Source: Oscillospiraceae bacterium (GTDB taxonomy: Bacteria > Bacillota > Clostridia > Oscillospirales > Oscillospiraceae). Taken from it: a stretch of 19,262 nucleotides of DNA. Each line of letters begins with the position of its first letter. Position 1 is the stretch's first letter. The notes below the pieces were generated by a model that was given only the letters and a program-made list of their open reading frames with translations, did not search any database and had not been told where the DNA came from. Of this stretch, positions 14,302 through 19,262 are shown in pieces. The DNA is taken from positions 1-19,262 of the forward strand of contig JAIRRO010000004.1 of the NCBI GenBank assembly GCA_031255955.1, in the 5' to 3' direction. The translations under genes and the position numbers were made by a program.

Positions 14302-15636
14302 TCATCGCACATAATTTTCGGCTTGTTTGGTGAACATTTCCGCGTACCTTCCGCCGAGCGCCATCAGCTCGTCGTGAGTGCCTTGCTCCGCGACTCCGCC
14401 ATCGGAAATTAAGTAAATGCAGTCCGCATCGCGTATCGTTGAGAGGCGGTGCGCGACCATTATCGTGGTCGTGTGGGAATTATCAAACATCAGTTTTGTC
14501 ATTTCGTATTCCGCTAACGGATCGAGCGCGGAGCTTGGTTCGTCGAGTAGCAGCAAGCCAAAATCGCCGTGTAACAGCCGCGACAAACCAAGCTTTTGCT
14601 GTTCGCCACCGGAGAGCATAACGCCCCCTTCGTCAAACTCCCTTGTCACCTCGCGGTCAAGCTCCACGTCAAGTCCGACCGTACACAATACTTCCCGGAG
14701 CGTTGCGTCATCCGATTTGTGGTAGACACTCAAATTCTCCCGCACAGTCAGCGCGTAGATTTGCGGCTCCTGAAACGCCACGCCGATGCGCCTACGCAGC
14801 GTATGGACGTCGTAATCACGCACGTTCACACCGTTGTAGAGTATCTCGCCGCCGCTAACGTCGTATAGCCGCAGCAGGAGCTTTGACAGCGTAGTCTTCC
14901 CCGCTCCGTTCTCGCCCACGATTGCGATTTTCTCACCGGGCTTGACGGTTATGTTCAGGTTTTTCAGCGCGAACTCCGAATTCGGGTACGCAAAGCTGAC
15001 GCCGCGAAGCTCCAGCGACATCGCGCCGGACGGGGAACCTTTATCGCCTGAATTACGTTCGATGGTTGATTCCAAATCAAAATACTTACGTATCTTTTCG
15101 GCGTACTTGTTTAACTTGTCAAGGTTGGATAGTTGGTCTGTAATGCGTTGCATTCGCACAGTTAGATACTGCGAAGCGGTGAGCAAGCTTGTATACACGC
15201 CGATTGATTCGATGCTGCCACTAATCAAACCATAGGCTATGTACACAATCACTACAAGGTCTTTAAGGGGATAAATGGCTTCCGACAGGCTAAACCACAG
15301 GAGCAGCTTCTTACCATACTTGACGACAATGCTTGTATGCTTGTTTCCCGTGGCTGCATATGCGTTGTTGATAAATTTGTGAACATCCGTACTTTTCAAA
15401 TCGGCGGCATACTCCTTAGTGTACATCACGCGCTGGACATAACGCATTACGCGATTGGTTGCTGTCATCTCATCTGCTTGCTTAACTTGTAACCCATTGG
15501 ACATAAAGTTAGATGCGGTCGCGGCGGCAATGAATAAAAGAGTGATGAAAATTACCGGCGGACCCAGAGTTGCGAGAATACCGACAATTACAAACAGCTG
15601 TGAAACGTTGCTTGCCCAAATCGGACGCCGCCGCGC
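14302..15636 (-). pseudogene. ABC exporter (membrane domain-ATPase) gene, 5'-truncated
   Basis: The longest ATG-started reading is 400 residues from 15504, but the frame is open a further 44 codons upstream to a TAA at 15639-15637. Those codons encode an obvious continuation of the membrane domain (NVSQLFVIVGILATLGPPV, IFITLLFIAAATASNF), so the true gene started further out. A full exporter has about 570-600 residues; here roughly the first 150-170, including the first membrane helices, are gone. The ATPase is intact: GENGAGKTT (Walker A), LSGGEQQKLGLSR (signature), LLLLDEPSSALD (Walker B), VAHRLSTI (H-loop). The break lies about 25 bp from the end of cobB. Without its first helices it cannot form a normal transporter, although a shortened protein might still be made. 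Confidence 0.75.
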
Positions 15637-15663
15637 TTATTCAAAGCCGCGCCTCCATATATT

Positions 15664-16413
15664 TCAGTGAGCGCGGATAGCGGGATTTTGCATCACCTCG
15701 GCAAATACTTCACCTATCGGGCGTCGGATTATTATTGAGGCGGCGACGTCGTATGTCGTCTCGCTTTTGTTGATGAGTACAAGGCTTCTGCCGTCATAAT
15801 ATCGCAGCAGTCCCGCCGCGGGATGAACGGCAAGCGATGTGCCGCCGACAATCAACGTGTCGGCGTTCTCGACGCAGCGCACAGCCTCGCGCATAACATC
15901 GTCGTCTAAGCTCTCCTCGTAAAGCACAACGTCGGGTCGCACTGTTCCGTCGCATTTTTCGCATTTCGGAACGATATCCGCGCTGTCCATCACATAATCA
16001 AGCGAATATTTCGCGCCGCATTTCATACAATACTGCCGCAGATTTGAGCCGTGCAGCTCCAGCACCTTTGCGCTGCCCGCCGCGCTGTGCAGTCCGTCGA
16101 TATTTTGCGTGATGACGGCTGTCACCAATCCGCGCCGCTCAAGCTCTGCCAAGGCAAGGTGCGCCGCGTTCGGCAGCGCCTCAAGCGAAATCAAATTTTC
16201 TTTATAATAGCGGAAAAACGTCTCAGGCTCCCGTATAAAAAACGTGTGACTAAGCAGCTTCTCCGGCGAGTGCCCGTATACGCTTTCGGCGGCGTACAAG
16301 CCCGCCTCAGAGCGAAAATCCGGTATGCCGCTTTCCGTTGACACCCCGGCGCCGCCGAAAAACACCACACCGCCTTGCGAAATCAGCTCCGCAAGCCGTT
16401 CTGTATCATTCAT
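15664..16413 (-). CDS. cobB: NAD-dependent protein deacylase (sirtuin)
   Basis: A Sir2-family enzyme that removes acyl groups from lysine side chains using NAD, in the cytosol. At 249 residues it has the normal bacterial length. Motifs in order: FFGGAGVSTESGIPDFRSE (NAD loop), TQNIDGLH, the catalytic His in ELHGSN, a four-cysteine zinc site CMKCGAKY ... CEKC, and VGGTSLAVHPAAGL. The family may act on acetyl, succinyl or other groups; the usual class III Tyr/Arg marker pair for desuccinylation is not evident in the first motif (TESGIPDFRS), which points to deacetylation. GGAGG precedes the ATG by eight bases. It follows a zinc-ribbon gene in the same direction and probably shares its promoter. 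Confidence 0.94.
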   Translation of the reverse strand: MNDTERLAELISQGGVVFFGGAGVSTESGIPDFRSEAGLYAAESVYGHSPEKLLSHTFFIREPETFFRYYKENLISLEALPNAAHLALAELERRGLVTAVITQNIDGLHSAAGSAKVLELHGSNLRQYCMKCGAKYSLDYVMDSADIVPKCEKCDGTVRPDVVLYEESLDDDVMREAVRCVENADTLIVGGTSLAVHPAAGLLRYYDGRSLVLINKSETTYDVAASIIIRRPIGEVFAEVMQNPAIRAH

Positions 16414-16420
16414 ATTTCAT

Positions 16421-16509
16421 CCTCCGTGAGGGGGAAGGGTTTGCCGTGTCTCCCCCGTCCCCCTCGTCCGAAAATCATTCTTCCTGTGCCTTCTCCCCGA
16501 CGGAGAGGG
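16421..16509. repeat. 89-bp imperfect palindromic element
   Basis: Left arm CCTCCGTGAGGGGGAAGG (16421-16438) is an imperfect inverted copy of right arm CCTTCTCCCCGACGGAGAGG (16489-16508), with a second pyrimidine-rich block (TCCCCCGTCCCCCTCG) between. It reads like a short intergenic repeat. It supplies both the ribosome site of cobB and the last codons of the zinc-ribbon gene. Confidence 0.55.
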
Positions 16510-16660
16510 CTAAATTGCTCTCATTATATACGACGTAGCCGCACTCGCACGTGACGCTTTCGTCGTTAGAGAACATTTCAAGCTCCGCCCCGCACTCCGG
16601 GCAGCTCAGCTCAATGATCCTCGGTGTTATCGCGTTTTCAACTCCCTGACAGCGGTCCAT
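16475..16660 (-). CDS. Small zinc-ribbon protein
   Basis: A 61-residue protein starting MDRCQGVENAITPRIIEL with a metal-binding core SCPECGAELEMFSNDES ... CECGYVVYN (CxxC plus CxC), i.e. a zinc ribbon. From memory, similar short clostridial proteins start the same way and continue past the CG-x-x-x-Y-N segment with a third Cys-containing stretch. Here that position is taken by a tail (LALSVGEKAQEE) encoded by the palindromic element at 16421-16509. GGAGG lies eight bases before the ATG at 16660, and an excellent promoter is upstream. It is first in a two-gene unit with cobB. Function unknown. Confidence 0.75.
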   Translation of the reverse strand: MDRCQGVENAITPRIIELSCPECGAELEMFSNDESVTCECGYVVYNESNLALSVGEKAQEE

Positions 16661-16731
16661 TTTTGCGCCCTCCTGTGGTAAAAAATTTTTATAGCGGCAG
16701 GCTGCGCGTCGTCTTCCCCGCCGCAATTTCT

Positions 16732-16760
16732 ATTATACGGTATTTTTCCGGAATATGCAA
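16732..16760 (-). promoter_or_regulatory. Sigma-A promoter of the zinc-ribbon/cobB unit
   Basis: On the minus strand TTGCAT (16760-16755), 17-bp spacer, TATAAT (16737-16732), about 70 bp before the zinc-ribbon ATG. Confidence 0.8.
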
Positions 16761-16793
16761 TGCCATTATGTAAAACGCGCGATAAAAGCGGCG

Positions 16794-16825
16794 AAGCCGC
16801 CGCGCTTGTGAAAACGCGGCGGCTT
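16794..16825 (-). terminator. Terminator after the SASP gene
   Basis: AAGCCGCCGCG (16794-16804) and CGCGGCGGCTT (16815-16825) form an 11-bp perfect stem. It lies 26 bp beyond the SASP stop codon; the T-tract on the minus strand is interrupted by a CGCCGC motif that can form a competing hairpin. Confidence 0.7.
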
Positions 16826-16851
16826 TGACCGGATGAGAGTGTGCGGCTTAA

Positions 16852-17046
16852 TTATTTAAGACCGCTCTCATATGCTTGGATCATCTTTTTAACCATCTGT
16901 CCGCCGACGGAGCCCGCCTGACGGGCGGTGATGTCGCCGTTGTACCCCTGCTTGAGGTTCACGCCGACCTCGGCAGCCGCTTCAGTCTTGAAACGGTTCA
17001 GCGCGTCACGCGCGCCGGGGTTGAGAATCGATGAGGACTTAGCCAT
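16852..17046 (-). CDS. Alpha/beta-type small acid-soluble spore protein
   Basis: A 64-residue DNA-binding protein that coats the chromosome in the forespore, protects it from UV and heat, and is degraded by the GPR protease at germination. The family signatures are clear: FKTEAAAEVGVNL (with the GPR cleavage position in the EVGV region), GYNGDITARQAGSVGGQMVKKMI and a Gly-rich second half. AGGAG precedes the ATG. Expression is expected in the forespore under sigma-G. A CACTATA box at about 17070-17076 on the minus strand resembles the sigma-G -10 (CATWMTA), but I could not find a convincing -35. It is divergent from hslO and shows the host to be a spore former. Confidence 0.95.
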   Translation of the reverse strand: MAKSSSILNPGARDALNRFKTEAAAEVGVNLKQGYNGDITARQAGSVGGQMVKKMIQAYESGLK

Positions 17047-17181
17047 TTTTGATTCATCTCCTGAGTTGATTATAGTGAAAGACCGCGATTAACGCGCCTT
17101 TCGATTATATAATTGCCCGATACGCGTGTTATATTCAAGAAATATCTGCCACGCGCCGCCGCGCTGATTTTCATCGGCGTG

Positions 17182-17210
17182 TTGCGTTTCAAGCCCGCTA
17201 GTGATAAAAT
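17182..17210 (+). promoter_or_regulatory. Sigma-A promoter of hslO
   Basis: TTGCGT (17182-17187), 17-bp spacer, TAAAAT (17205-17210). It lies inside the longer possible reading frame of hslO, supporting the later start at 17263. Confidence 0.7.
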
Positions 17211-17218
17211 ACGCCTAT

Positions 17219-17237
17219 CGGCGGCGCAATGCCGCCG
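17219..17237 (+). promoter_or_regulatory. 5'-UTR hairpin of hslO
   Basis: CGGCGGC-GCAAT-GCCGCCG, a perfect 7-bp GC stem that would form at the very 5' end of the hslO transcript, about 26 bp before the start codon. Possible mRNA stabiliser or thermosensitive element. Confidence 0.55.
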
Positions 17238-17262
17238 CACCACGAAGGGAGAGAATTTCAGC

Positions 17263-18114
17263 TTGGATGAAATTATTCGGGCAATTTCGGGCGACGGCTT
17301 TGTTTCTGTTGTCGCTATTTCCTCGCGCGGGCTAACGGAGCGGGCGCGGGATATTCACAAGGCTTCGCGCGTTTGCACGGCGGCGATGGGCAGGACAATG
17401 GCGGCGGCGAGCATTCTCGGCTCTGAGCTTAAAAAGGATGGCGCGTCCTTAACGGCTATAATTCGCGGCGGCGGTCCCATCGGTACTGTCATCGCGGTGT
17501 CGGACAGCCTCGGCAATGTGCGCTGCTGCGCGGGCGCTCCCGAGGCGGAGCTGCCGCTTGCGCCGAACGGCAAGCTGGACGTCGGGCGCGCCGTGGGTAA
17601 TGACGGCACGCTCACCGTCATTCGTGACGACGGCGAGCATGAACCGTATTCAAGCGCAACGGAGCTTGTCAGCGGAGAAATAGCGGAGGACTTCGCTTCA
17701 TTTCTTACTCAAAGCGAACAAATCGGCGCCGCGTGCGCGCTCGGTGTGCTTATCGGCGGCGACGGAAGCGTAAGGGCGGCGGGCGGCTATATAATGAAGC
17801 TTTTGCCCGGCGCACCGGAGGATATAATATCGGTTCTTGAACGCAACATAACGGAGGCGGGCGCTGTGACGGGAATGTTAGACGGCGGCACGGCAGAGGA
17901 CGTCGCCCGGCGCGTGCTGCATAGCCTTGACCCAAAATTCGTCAGTCGCGCGCCCGTGGAATACAGATGCGGCTGCAGCCGCGAGCGCGTCCTTGGTGCG
18001 CTTGCCGGAATCGGCAAGGACGATCTGCGCGACATCGCCGAAAAGGGCGCAAAAATTGAAATTACCTGCCGCTTTTGTGACGCGGTGTACACCTTCTCAC
18101 CGGACGAGTTATAG
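17263..18114 (+). CDS. hslO: Redox-regulated chaperone Hsp33
   Basis: Hsp33 is a cytosolic holdase switched on by oxidation, when its zinc-binding cysteines form disulfides. The 283-residue protein has the family start (DEIIRAISGDGFVSVVAI), RARDIHKASRVCTAAMGR, a central VGNDGTLTVIRDDG segment and GEIAEDFASFLTQSEQI, then the C-terminal redox switch CGCSRERV ... CRFC (CxC-x30-CxxC). I chose TTG at 17263 preceded by AAGGGAG. The frame is open to an ATG at 17113, but the added 50 residues are unrelated to the family and cover the promoter. No plus-strand terminator is obvious after the stop; the hairpins that follow are oriented for the opposite strand. Confidence 0.95.
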   Translation: MDEIIRAISGDGFVSVVAISSRGLTERARDIHKASRVCTAAMGRTMAAASILGSELKKDGASLTAIIRGGGPIGTVIAVSDSLGNVRCCAGAPEAELPLAPNGKLDVGRAVGNDGTLTVIRDDGEHEPYSSATELVSGEIAEDFASFLTQSEQIGAACALGVLIGGDGSVRAAGGYIMKLLPGAPEDIISVLERNITEAGAVTGMLDGGTAEDVARRVLHSLDPKFVSRAPVEYRCGCSRERVLGALAGIGKDDLRDIAEKGAKIEITCRFCDAVYTFSPDEL

Positions 18115-18120
18115 GCAGCG

Positions 18121-18164
18121 AAAAAAACAAGCGCGGACGAGGGTACGAGTCTCGTCCGCGCTTG
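18121..18164 (-). terminator. Minus-strand intrinsic terminator facing hslO
   Basis: CAAGCGCGGACGAG (18128-18141) and CTCGTCCGCGCTTG (18151-18164) form a perfect 14-bp stem. On the minus strand it is followed by seven T residues (18127-18121). On the plus strand no T-run follows, so it terminates leftward transcription. Confidence 0.8.
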
Positions 18165-18281
18165 CGGGCGTCAAGGACGCCCGGGAAAGGAGGTCTTGGG
18201 CAGCGCACAACCGCCCTGTGGCATCTTTGATGCCTATGGAAAGGTAATGAAGCAGGCAGATTTGGCGAATGCCGCGGCATG

Positions 18282-18334
18282 AAAAAACGCGGCGCTCTTT
18301 TCTCCGTAAACGGTAGAATGAAAGAGCGCCGCGT
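18282..18334 (-). terminator. Minus-strand intrinsic terminator of the candidate ncRNA
   Basis: ACGCGGCGCTCTTT (18287-18300) and AAAGAGCGCCGCGT (18321-18334) form a perfect 14-bp stem; the loop carries a further CCG/CGG pair. On the minus strand six T residues follow (18287-18282). Confidence 0.8.
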
Positions 18335-18629
18335 GTGTAATGCGATAAAGCATACATCCGCAATCCGCAACATTCATCCTTTTATACAGGTTCGGCGCGC
18401 TCGTAGCGCGTACCTTCAATCCTGCGAAGGTCGGTGTTATCCGACCCCGTGAGCATCTCAGCTCAGGCTCGTCGTCGCGGGTTTCGCAAAGTCCCGAAAT
18501 CACCTGTGGTGATCTCTTGTCGGGTTTCGACGTGGAACGCGGGGCGCTTGCGACGGGCTCCGGAGAAATATTGTTTGTGCAATATTCAGTTCGCGATTCG
18601 TCTCGCGGGTGCGGGCGGTTTTTCCGTCC
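18282..18629 (-). ncRNA. Candidate structured RNA of unknown family, about 340 nt
   Basis: A strong promoter (18636-18664) and a strong intrinsic terminator (18282-18334) on the minus strand bracket about 340 nt without a credible protein gene. The predicted RNA is rich in local stems on the minus strand: AATATTG/CAATATT, CCCGA...TCGGG enclosing ATCACC-ACA-GGTGAT, GAGC/GCTC, GGTCGG-ATAACA-CCGACC, and AGGT...ACCT enclosing GCGCT-ACG-AGCGC. I looked for and did not find the conserved sequences of RNase P RNA, tmRNA or SRP RNA. It lies between hslO and a toxin-antitoxin operon, transcribed against both. Its family and function are unknown; the transcript ends are inferred from the signals. Confidence 0.45.
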
Positions 18630-18635
18630 GAGTGC

Positions 18636-18664
18636 AGTTTACATCCTGCTCGGGGAAATGTCAA
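18636..18664 (-). promoter_or_regulatory. Minus-strand promoter of the candidate ncRNA
   Basis: TTGACA (18664-18659, perfect), 17-bp spacer, TAAACT (18641-18636). An imperfect palindrome, CCGAGCAG ... CTGCACTCGG, covers the spacer and -10 and could be an operator. Confidence 0.7.
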
Positions 18665-18763
18665 GTAATTTTTTCAGGTTATGAGATTTTTGCGTGGGTA
18701 CAGCGAACCGTGTCTTAGCGCAGGGTGTGGTCAGTTGATTCCGGAATTTTCACTCGCGCAAAT

Positions 18764-18804
18764 ATATTCGTGCAAATGCTTGACATATCACGAATATCGT
18801 GATA
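18764..18804 (+). promoter_or_regulatory. Operator sites of the toxin-antitoxin promoter
   Basis: TATCACGA (18786-18793), ATA, TCGTGATA (18797-18804) is a perfect 8-bp inverted repeat filling the -35/-10 spacer. A further half-site ATATTCGTG (18764-18772) is the inverted match of CACGAATAT (18789-18797), placing a second pair around the -35. This is a typical layout for autoregulation by a ribbon-helix-helix antitoxin. Confidence 0.75.
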
Positions 18805-18808
18805 CAAT
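18780..18808 (+). promoter_or_regulatory. Sigma-A promoter of the toxin-antitoxin operon
   Basis: TTGACA (18780-18785), 17-bp spacer made of the operator palindrome, TACAAT (18803-18808); about 28 bp before the antitoxin GTG. Confidence 0.85.
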
Positions 18809-18835
18809 GCGAGTATACAGAAAGGGGCTGTTATT

Positions 18836-19162
18836 GTGGCTGACACAACGAATTTAAGCATACGGCTTGATAAAAATCTGAAGAATGAAGCCGACCAAAT
18901 CTTTGGAGCTATGGGAATGAGTCTCACAACCGCGATTACCGTTTTTGTGCGCCAAGCAGTACGTCAGAGGAAAATACCGTTTGAAATCTCGCTTTCTGAA
19001 AATGAAAACAGAGCAGCTGCAATGCGTGACGCGACAGCAGCCACTGAGCGGATATGGCAAAATGCGGCGCAAAATAGCGCGTCTCAAATGAGCCTTGATG
19101 AAATAAACACGGAAATTGCGGCGTACCGCGCCGAGCGGCGGGCGCGGAGAGCGGATGCATGA
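18836..19162 (+). CDS. RelB/DinJ-family antitoxin
   Basis: A 108-residue antitoxin. The N-terminal half, TTNLSIRLDKNLKNEADQIF followed by GAMGMSLTTAITVFVRQAV, is the ribbon-helix-helix of the RelB/DinJ family, where the beta-strand contacts DNA and the helices dimerise. The PFEISLSENENRAAAM segment leads to the toxin-neutralising C-terminus, which is long, Ala/Glu/Arg-rich and probably helical. The start is GTG at 18836 with AAAGGGG eight bases upstream. It should repress its own operon at the palindrome in the promoter spacer. The stop TGA overlaps the toxin ATG by four bases, so the pair is translationally coupled. RelB/DinJ antitoxins usually accompany RelE/YafQ toxins; here the partner is a PIN protein. 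Confidence 0.88.
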   Translation: MADTTNLSIRLDKNLKNEADQIFGAMGMSLTTAITVFVRQAVRQRKIPFEISLSENENRAAAMRDATAATERIWQNAAQNSASQMSLDEINTEIAAYRAERRARRADA

Positions 19163-19262
19163 GCGCTGCACGGGCGGTCTTGGACACAAATGTTCTTGTG
19201 TCCGCGTTGTTGTCTCCAACTGGTAAACCCGCAGCAATATATCGGATGTTTTTGGATGGAAC
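19159..19262 (+). CDS. PIN-domain toxin, 5' part (runs off the window)
   Basis: Only the first 34 codons are present. After MSAARA the sequence VLDTNVLVSALLSPTGKPAA is the start of a PIN-domain ribonuclease, with the first metal-binding Asp in LDTNVLVSAL. The 'putative toxin-antitoxin system toxin, PIN family' group (COG1569-like) begins this way, including the Gly-Lys-Pro after the first helix. PIN toxins cleave RNA, often tRNA or rRNA, when not held by their antitoxin. The ATG overlaps the antitoxin stop (ATGA). The remaining catalytic acidic residues lie beyond the edge, so completeness cannot be judged. Confidence 0.85.
   Translation, partial: MSAARAVLDTNVLVSALLSPTGKPAAIYRMFLDG

Noticed and set aside
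12236..15660. attL/attR pair from integration at tRNA-Leu
   Set aside because: I could not find a copy of the tRNA 3' end near 15600-15670, and no integrase gene is present; the insertion idea therefore remains only a possibility.
17113..17262. 50-residue N-terminal extension of Hsp33
   Set aside because: It contains the promoter and a leader hairpin and has no family similarity; TTG at 17263 fits better.
18380..18560. Fragments on the minus strand (CTGAGATG, GGATAACACC) reminiscent of a TPP riboswitch
   Set aside because: The two motifs are too close together, the ACCTGATC segment and matching P1 stem are missing, GGTCGG/CCGACC forms a simple hairpin instead, and no thiamine gene follows.
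18282..18664. tmRNA, RNase P RNA or SRP RNA
   Set aside because: No encoded CCA end or T-arm with tag frame (tmRNA), no GAGGAAAGTCC or ACAGAA blocks (RNase P), no GGAAGGAAGCAG loop (SRP).
18434..18718. 94-codon plus-strand frame in the hslO-antitoxin gap
   Set aside because: No ribosome site, protein unlike any family, and it lies antisense to the better supported RNA.

Overview
The window looks like chromosome of a GC-rich, spore-forming, Gram-positive anaerobe of the Clostridia, plausibly Oscillospiraceae or a related order. This rests on an alpha/beta-type small acid-soluble spore protein, a BofC-like protein, a DUF1292 protein, Firmicutes-type sigma-A promoters and strong AGGAGG ribosome sites. 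No genus can be named from the sequence alone.

Positions 1-8830 are core genome. The 3' end of a CapA-family gene (+) converges on a long minus-strand operon. That operon is read from a promoter at 8800-8828 in the order murA, walJ/yycJ-like MBL hydrolase, pgcA, rpe, recR, ahcY, wecB. Several junctions overlap (TAATG, ATGA), so translation is probably coupled. The operon combines peptidoglycan precursor synthesis, sugar-phosphate supply, UDP-GlcNAc/ManNAc interconversion, recombination repair and SAH recycling. pgcA carries an unusual N-terminal DUF2007-like domain, and a 17-bp tandem repeat lies between pgcA and walJ.

Positions 8980-12260 read on the plus strand: a membrane-anchored BofC-like protein with a terminator, a DUF1292 protein, an array of three nested-palindrome repeats (9718-9994), a structured RNA resembling 6S RNA (10087-10246), a PrsA/SurA-like foldase with a long acidic insert, and tRNA-Leu(GAG) behind a consensus promoter.

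Positions 12260-15640 look accessory. They hold a GNAT-phosphotransferase (APH-like) fusion, an ABC exporter gene that has lost its first half, and a 33-codon scrap of a second ABC ATPase fused directly behind it. The junction lies a few bases from the end of a sirtuin gene.

Positions 15660-18114 return to housekeeping genes: a sirtuin (cobB) and a small zinc-ribbon protein in one operon with a palindromic element between them, a spore SASP gene, and divergently hslO (Hsp33), which starts at TTG. Positions 18121-18664 contain no convincing protein gene but have a strong minus-strand promoter and two minus-oriented intrinsic terminators, consistent with an unidentified structured RNA of about 340 nt. 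The window ends in a toxin-antitoxin operon pairing a RelB/DinJ-type antitoxin with a PIN-domain toxin, behind a promoter whose spacer is a perfect 8-bp inverted repeat.
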